Source: Arthrobacter sp. PM3
Lineage (GTDB): Bacteria; Actinomycetota; Actinomycetes; Actinomycetales; Micrococcaceae
Direction of reading: 5' to 3'
Assembly: GCF_003352915.1 (NCBI RefSeq)
Contig: NZ_CP022314.1
Span: forward strand, 3,612,577-3,676,576
DNA length: 64,000 bases
In this document: positions 59,190-64,000 of the stretch, in pieces
Layout of the letters: the number at the start of each line of letters is the position of its first letter
Position numbering within the stretch: position 1 is the stretch's first letter
Program-made: the position numbers and the translations under genes
The notes under the pieces: model-generated
The model's database searches: none
Told to the model about the DNA's origin: nothing
What the model saw: only the letters and a program-made list of their open reading frames with translations

Positions 59190-60748
59190 GGCCTTCTCCA
59201 GGTTCGTCCGTCGCGGGCAAGGAGCTCGTCGGCTGAGGCGGGGCCCCAGCTGCCGGGCGCGTAAGGCTCGGGCTGTTCGTCCAGGGACGCCCAGTAGTCC
59301 TCGAACGGGTCCAGGATCTTCCAGGACAGCTCGACTTCCTCGTGCCGGGGGAACAGCGGCGGCTCGCCGAGCAGCACATCGAGGATGAGCCGCTCATACG
59401 CTTCCGGGCTGGATTCGGTGAAGGAGTGGCCGTAGCCGAAGTCCATGGTGACGTCGCGGACCTCCATCTGGGTGCCCGGGACCTTGGACCCGAACCGGAT
59501 GGTGGCGCCCTCGTCCGGCTGGACCCGGATCACGACGGCGTTCTGGCCGAAGTCGTCCTCGCCGTGGTCGGTGAACAGCAGGTTGGGGGCGCGTTTGAAC
59601 ACGACGGCGATCTCCGTCACGCGGCGGCCCAGCCGCTTGCCGGCGCGCAGGTAGAACGGCACGCCGGACCAGCGGCGGGTGTTGATGTCCACCCGGATTG
59701 CGGCATACGTCTCGGTCTTGGAATCCGCAGGGATGCCTTCTTCCTCCAGGTAGCCCTGGACCTGCTCGCCGCCCTGCCAGCCGCCTGTGAACTGGCCGCG
59801 CGCCGAGTGCGCGGACAGGTCCGCGGGGAGCTTGACCGCGGAGAGGACCTTCTCCTTTTCCGCGCGCAGGTCATCGGCGTTGAAGGAGACCGGCTCCTCC
59901 ATGGCGGTCAGCGCCAGGAGCTGGAGCAGGTGGTTCTGGATGACGTCGCGGGCCGCGCCCACGCCGTCGTAATACCCTGCCCGGCCGCCGGTGCCGATGT
60001 CCTCGGCCATGGTGATCTGGACGTGGTCCACGTAGTTGGCGTTCCAGAGCGGCTCGAAGAGCTGGTTGGCGAAGCGCAGCGCCAGGATGTTCTGAACCGT
60101 CTCCTTGCCGAGGTAGTGGTCGATCCGGAAGACGGAGTCCGGCGGGAACACCGATTCGACGATGTCGTTGAGCTGCCGGGCCGATTCGAGGTCGTGCCCG
60201 AACGGCTTTTCGATCACGACGCGCCGCCATTTGTCGCCCTCGGCCTGGGCCAGGCCGTGCTTGGACAGCTGGCGGCAGACCTGTTCGAACGCCTTCGGCG
60301 GGATCGAGAGGTAGAACGCGTGGTTTCCGCGCGTCCCGCGTTGCTCGTCGAGCTCATCGATCGTGGCGGAGAGCCGCTTGAACGCCTCGTCGTCGTCGAA
60401 TTCGCCCTGCACGAAGCGGATGCCCTCGGAGAGCTGCTTCCAGACGGTCTCGTCAAACGGGGTCCGGGCGTACGCCTTAACGGACTCCTTGACCTCCGCG
60501 GCGAAGTCCTCGTTCTCCCACTGCCGCCGGGCAAAGCCCACCAGGGCGAAGCTCGGCGGCAGCAGTCCGCGGTTGGCGAGGTCGTACACGGCCGGCATGA
60601 GCTTTTTGCGGGCAAGGTCACCCGTCACGCCGAACAGGACCAGTGATGACGGTCCGGCAATGCGGTTCAGGCGGCGGTCACGGGGGTCGCGGAGCGGGTT
60701 GCGCCCCCGGCCGGCCGTGCTCCTGCCGCCGTTGTAGGTTTCTGGCAT
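59186..60748 (-). CDS. zwf: Glucose-6-phosphate 1-dehydrogenase
   Basis: 520 aa, ATG 60748. NADP-binding LVLFGVTGDLARKKLMPA, the catalytic RIDHYLGKETVQN, EKPFGHDLESARQLN and VPFYLRAGKRLG are present. It starts the oxidative pentose-phosphate pathway and makes NADPH. It lies 15 bases downstream of pgi and is coupled to opcA. Confidence 0.97.
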   Translation of the reverse strand: MPETYNGGRSTAGRGRNPLRDPRDRRLNRIAGPSSLVLFGVTGDLARKKLMPAVYDLANRGLLPPSFALVGFARRQWENEDFAAEVKESVKAYARTPFDETVWKQLSEGIRFVQGEFDDDEAFKRLSATIDELDEQRGTRGNHAFYLSIPPKAFEQVCRQLSKHGLAQAEGDKWRRVVIEKPFGHDLESARQLNDIVESVFPPDSVFRIDHYLGKETVQNILALRFANQLFEPLWNANYVDHVQITMAEDIGTGGRAGYYDGVGAARDVIQNHLLQLLALTAMEEPVSFNADDLRAEKEKVLSAVKLPADLSAHSARGQFTGGWQGGEQVQGYLEEEGIPADSKTETYAAIRVDINTRRWSGVPFYLRAGKRLGRRVTEIAVVFKRAPNLLFTDHGEDDFGQNAVVIRVQPDEGATIRFGSKVPGTQMEVRDVTMDFGYGHSFTESSPEAYERLILDVLLGEPPLFPRHEEVELSWKILDPFEDYWASLDEQPEPYAPGSWGPASADELLARDGRTWRRP

Positions 60749-60763
60749 GGTTGCGTAAGTGCC

Positions 60764-62401
60764 TTAGCTCTCAGTGGACGGTGCTGCCTGGCCGGCAAGC
60801 GAAGCAATGAGCTCCTGCAGCTGCCGGACACCCGCGGCGCGGTCAGTCAGGTGCAGCCGGAGGACCGGGCGGCCGTGCTCGGACAGGACCTGGGCGTCAC
60901 CTGCGGCCTGCGCCGAGATCAGTTCGCCGAACGTGAACGGCCGGCCCGGGATGGCGAGGTCCGTGGCGGACGCTGCCGTGACCTGCAGGAAGACCCCGAT
61001 CGCGGGTCCGCCTTTGTGGAACTGGCCTGTGGAGTGCAGGAAGCGCGGACCCCAGCCGAACGTCACCGGGCGCCGGCTGACGGCCGCCAGCTGGTCGCGG
61101 ACGCGCTCCAGTTCGGCGTATGCGAGCCGGTCGAAATAGGCCTGGACGCTGAGGTAGCCGTCGGAGCCGAGCTCCGCCAGCAACGCCTTGACGGCGTCGG
61201 CAGCGGTGGCGGCCCCGCCGAGCCATGCGCCGCCACGGACCTCGATGGCGCCGTCGGTGAAGTTGGCCGGTGTCGGCTCGGGCTGGGCGTCCAGCAGGCC
61301 GCGTGCGGCGACCTTGGCGGCCTCGACGTCGGGCTGGTCAAACGGGTTGATGCCCAGCAGCCGGCCGGCGACCGCCGTGGCGAACTCCCAGACCATCATC
61401 TGGGTCGCGAGCCCTCCCGCGATCGCGACCTCGTTCGCGCCGAGCTGCACGTCGTCGGCGTCGGCCGAGACGAGCCGGACCACGAGGACATCGGGGGCGT
61501 CGAGGGTGGTTTCGGGGGAGGTGGGACCGGCCACGACCGGCAGCACACCGGTGCCCAGCTTGCCCGTGGATTCCGCGATGAGCTGCTCGGCCCAGTCGGC
61601 GAAGCCGACAATCCCGGAACCGTCTTCCGCGATGACGATCTTGTTCCGCAGCGGGGTGGTGCCGCCCAGGGCCGCACCCAGGGCGAGGCCGATGTTCTCC
61701 TCGGAGTCATCGTTGAGGATTTCGGCTGCCTCTTCCGCCTCATCCAGGAAGGCCTGGATGTCGACGCCGGCCAGGCCGCAGGGGACCAGTCCGAAGGCGG
61801 TCAGCGCGGAGAACCGGCCGCCGACGTTGGGGTCGGCATTGAAGACGGCGCGGTAGCCGGCCTCCCGCGACGCCTTGTCCAGCGGCGAGCCCGGGTCGGT
61901 GACGATGATGATGCGGCTCTTGGCGTCGATGCCGGCATCCGTGAATGCCTGTTCGAAAATCCGGCGCTGGGAATCGGTCTCCACGGTGGATCCGGACTTG
62001 GACGACACCACAATGGCGGTTTCGGCGAGCCGGTCAGCCAGGGCGGCGCTGACCTGTTCGGGGTCAGTGCTGTCCAGTACAGTCAGCTCGACGCCGGCGG
62101 TGCCCGCGATGACTTCAGGCGCCAGTGAGGAGCCGCCCATGCCGCACAGGACGATGCGGGTGACACCCTCGGCCCTCAGCGCGTCGCGGAGCTCAAGGAT
62201 GTCGCCGACCAGCGGCTGGGAAACGGTGGCCGCCTCGACCCAGCCCAGCCGGATGGCCGATTCGGCCTCGGCGTCGGCACCCCAGAGGGTGTTGTCTTTC
62301 GCGAAGATCCGGGTGGCAACGCGGTCTTCCAGCAGTGCGGGAAGGTGCTGCTCGTGGGCCTGGCGGGCTGCGCCGGCGGCGTCGTAGCTGAGTGTGCTCA
62401 T
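60764..62401 (-). CDS. pgi: Glucose-6-phosphate isomerase
   Basis: 545 aa, ATG 62401, six bases after tal. SIS-type sugar isomerase features: CGMGGSSLAPEVIAGTAG, VVSSKSGSTVETDSQRRIFE, GGRFSALTAFGLVPCGLAG and FHKGGPAIGVFLQ. It is a diverged actinobacterial type of Pgi embedded between tal and zwf, linking glycolysis to the pentose-phosphate operon. Confidence 0.94.
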   Translation of the reverse strand: MSTLSYDAAGAARQAHEQHLPALLEDRVATRIFAKDNTLWGADAEAESAIRLGWVEAATVSQPLVGDILELRDALRAEGVTRIVLCGMGGSSLAPEVIAGTAGVELTVLDSTDPEQVSAALADRLAETAIVVSSKSGSTVETDSQRRIFEQAFTDAGIDAKSRIIIVTDPGSPLDKASREAGYRAVFNADPNVGGRFSALTAFGLVPCGLAGVDIQAFLDEAEEAAEILNDDSEENIGLALGAALGGTTPLRNKIVIAEDGSGIVGFADWAEQLIAESTGKLGTGVLPVVAGPTSPETTLDAPDVLVVRLVSADADDVQLGANEVAIAGGLATQMMVWEFATAVAGRLLGINPFDQPDVEAAKVAARGLLDAQPEPTPANFTDGAIEVRGGAWLGGAATAADAVKALLAELGSDGYLSVQAYFDRLAYAELERVRDQLAAVSRRPVTFGWGPRFLHSTGQFHKGGPAIGVFLQVTAASATDLAIPGRPFTFGELISAQAAGDAQVLSEHGRPVLRLHLTDRAAGVRQLQELIASLAGQAAPSTES

Positions 62402-62407
62402 AGTGGG

Positions 62408-63523
62408 TTAGGAAGCCTTCCGTGCAGAGGCGAGGGCGCCTTCGACGTCGCCGAGGAGTTCTTTCCAGCTGGCCACGAACTTGTCCAGGCCTTCGGATTC
62501 GAGCAGGGCGACGACGTCGTTGTAGGAGATCCCGAGGGCGTCGAGGGCGTTCAGGGTCGCGTTGGCGTCGTCGTAGCCGCGGGTGACGGTGTCACCGGTG
62601 ACGGTGCCGTGGTCGAACGTGGCGTCGAGGGTCTTCTCCGGCATGGTGTTGACCACGCCGGGGGCGACGAGCTCGGTGACGTAGAGGGTGTCCGGGTAGG
62701 CCGGGTCCTTCACGCCGGTGGAGGCCCACAGCGGGCGCTGCGGCAGGGCTCCGGCGTCGGCCAGCAGGGCCCAGCGTTCGGTGGCGAAGAGCTCTTCGTA
62801 GACCTGGTAGGCAAGGCGGGCGTTGGCCAGGCCGGCCTTGCCCTTCAGGGCCTTGGCCTCGTCGGTGCCGATCGCGTCGAGGCGCTTGTCGATCTCGGCG
62901 TCGACGCGGGAGACGAAGAAGGACGCGACCGAGTGGATCTTGGAGAGGTCGTGGCCGTTGTCCTTGGCCTGCTCGAGGCCGGACTGGAACGCGTTGATCA
63001 CGGCGCGGTAGCGCTCGAGGGAGAAGATCAGGGTCACGTTGACGCTGATGCCCTCTGCCAGGGTGGCCGTGATGGCTTCAAGGCCTTCGAGGGTGGCGGG
63101 GATCTTGATCAGGACGTTGTCCTTGTTGACCTTCTTGTACAGGTGCTTGGCTTCGGCGATGGTGCCGGCGGTGTCCCAGGCCAGGCGGGGGTCCACCTCG
63201 ATGGAGACGCGGCCGTCCACCCCCTTGGTCGCGGCCGCGATCGGGGCGAAGAGGTCGCAGGCGTCGGCGACGTCGGTGGTGGTGATTTCGAAGACGGTCT
63301 CCTCGACGGTGGCGCCGGCCGCGGCCTGGGCTGCGATGACGGCGTCGTAGTCGTGGCCGGCGGTGATGGCCGCGTGGAAGATCGACGGGTTGGTGGTGAC
63401 ACCGACAACGTTCTTCTCTTCGATGAGCTTGGCCAGGGTGCCGGTCTGCAGGCGGCCGCGGGAGAGGTCGTCGAGCCAGATCGAAACGCCGGCGTCGGAG
63501 AGCTGCTGGGTGGGGGTAGTCAT
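62408..63523 (-). CDS. tal: Transaldolase
   Basis: 371 aa from ATG 63523 (MTTPTQQL) with CAGGAG upstream; an upstream start at 63559 would run into the intergenic hairpin. [29 protein letters not shown], the Schiff-base Lys in [15 protein letters not shown] and [15 protein letters not shown] are conserved. It transfers dihydroxyacetone units in the non-oxidative pentose-phosphate pathway. Confidence 0.97.
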   Translation of the reverse strand: MTTPTQQLSDAGVSIWLDDLSRGRLQTGTLAKLIEEKNVVGVTTNPSIFHAAITAGHDYDAVIAAQAAAGATVEETVFEITTTDVADACDLFAPIAAATKGVDGRVSIEVDPRLAWDTAGTIAEAKHLYKKVNKDNVLIKIPATLEGLEAITATLAEGISVNVTLIFSLERYRAVINAFQSGLEQAKDNGHDLSKIHSVASFFVSRVDAEIDKRLDAIGTDEAKALKGKAGLANARLAYQVYEELFATERWALLADAGALPQRPLWASTGVKDPAYPDTLYVTELVAPGVVNTMPEKTLDATFDHGTVTGDTVTRGYDDANATLNALDALGISYNDVVALLESEGLDKFVASWKELLGDVEGALASARKAS

Positions 63524-63545
63524 GTCATAACTCCTGGAAATGAGG

Positions 63546-63574
63546 GGTTCCGGGGGCACGAGGCCCCCGGAACC
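63546..63574 (-). terminator. Strong hairpin between tkt and tal
   Basis: GGTTCCGGGGGC and GCCCCCGGAACC are perfect 12-bp arms around a 5-nt loop, 11 bases after the tkt stop. It may be an attenuator or an mRNA-processing site rather than a full stop, because tal and the rest follow closely. Confidence 0.65.
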
Positions 63575-63584
63575 GGGGTGTGGG

Positions 63585-64000
63585 TCAGTTGGTGACGGCG
63601 GCGAGGGAGTCCTTCGCGGCGGCGGTGACGGCTTCGGCGGTGATGCCGAATTCCTGGAAGAGGCGCTTGTAGTCCGCGGACGCGCCGAAGTGTTCCAGGG
63701 AGATGGTGCGGCCGTGGTCGCCGACGAACTCGCGCCAGCCCAGGGCGAGGCCTGCCTCGACCGAGACGCGGGCCTTCACGTAGGAGGGGAGGACGGACTC
63801 GCGGTAGGCCTCGTCCTGCTTGGTGAACCATTCCACGCACGGCATGGACACGACCCGGGTGGGGATGCCTTCGGCCTGCAGGGCCTCCCGTGCCGCGACG
63901 GCGAGCTGGACTTCGGAGCCGGTGCCGATCAGGATGACCTGCGCGTCCACGGTCGCCCCGTCGCGGGAGGCTTCGGCCAGGACGTAGCCGCCGCGTGCGA
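63585..64000 (-). CDS. tkt: Transketolase, C-terminal part (5' end outside the window)
   Basis: The frame is open to the window end; 138 codons are seen, ending at 63585. The C-terminal transketolase domain shows [57 protein letters not shown] and [19 protein letters not shown]. It transfers two-carbon units with thiamine diphosphate. It is the upstream gene of the tal-pgi-zwf-opcA-pgl series. Confidence 0.95.
   Translation of the reverse strand, partial: ARGGYVLAEASRDGATVDAQVILIGTGSEVQLAVAAREALQAEGIPTRVVSMPCVEWFTKQDEAYRESVLPSYVKARVSVEAGLALGWREFVGDHGRTISLEHFGASADYKRLFQEFGITAEAVTAAAKDSLAAVTN

Overview
The window is about 64 kb of high-GC actinobacterial chromosome. Gene content and order point to the Micrococcaceae, most likely an Arthrobacter-like soil organism. 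The indicators are a mycothiol-dependent gentisate pathway, RbpA, WhiA, OpcA, a four-domain S1 protein, a CoaE-GrpB fusion, many GTG starts and an actinobacterial-type LexA box. Almost all of it is well-ordered host chromosome. I see no insertion sequence, prophage, CRISPR array, tRNA or rRNA.

Layout. 1-5.7 kb: the 3' part of a large secreted RTX/Fn3/Ig-like protein (probably a haem-peroxidase type), a Tat-exported multicopper oxidase, and a lipoprotein start-to-stop with it. 5.7-10.4 kb: a stress island of beta-CASP metallo-beta-lactamase, erythromycin-esterase-like protein and tandem universal stress protein. Two DosR/DevR-like palindromes precede its two transcription units. A hypothetical membrane-anchored protein follows. 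10.4-16.7 kb: a complete 3-hydroxybenzoate/gentisate island (genM, genF, genD, genR, genK, genH) with two matching inverted repeats that look like GenR operators. 16.7-25.5 kb: a PiT-type phosphate transporter with a small membrane partner, a DHFR-like reductase, a thioesterase, polA, an Eis-like acetyltransferase and rpsA. 25.5-26.3 kb: a non-coding block with 61-bp tandem repeats. 26.3-49.4 kb: IMPACT protein, coaE, uvrB, a yybP-ykoY-like riboswitch with TerC, an MFS transporter, an alpha/beta hydrolase, GNAT, a Ski2-like helicase, a trans-aconitate methyltransferase, a heterodimeric ABC exporter with its GntR regulator, uvrA (LexA box), a HAD phosphatase, an acyltransferase and uvrC. 49.5-64 kb: rapZ-yvcK-whiA, sodA, gapA-pgk-tpiA-secG, rbpA, and on the other strand the pentose-phosphate operon tkt-tal-pgi-zwf-opcA-pgl.

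How the parts work together. The gen cluster should import 3-hydroxybenzoate, hydroxylate it to gentisate, open the ring, isomerise with mycothiol and release fumarate and pyruvate. The last 15 kb joins lower glycolysis, the oxidative and non-oxidative pentose-phosphate pathway and carbon-flux regulators (RapZ, YvcK). UvrA, UvrB and UvrC are all present but dispersed; only uvrA shows a LexA-like site.

The most unusual items are the 61-bp repeat block after rpsA, the DosR-like stress island, the paired GenR operators with a possibly leaderless genR, the long hairpin ahead of the phosphate transporter, and a histidine-rich repeated linker inside one ABC exporter half. I did not find a clearly new multi-gene system; most of the window is explained by known families.
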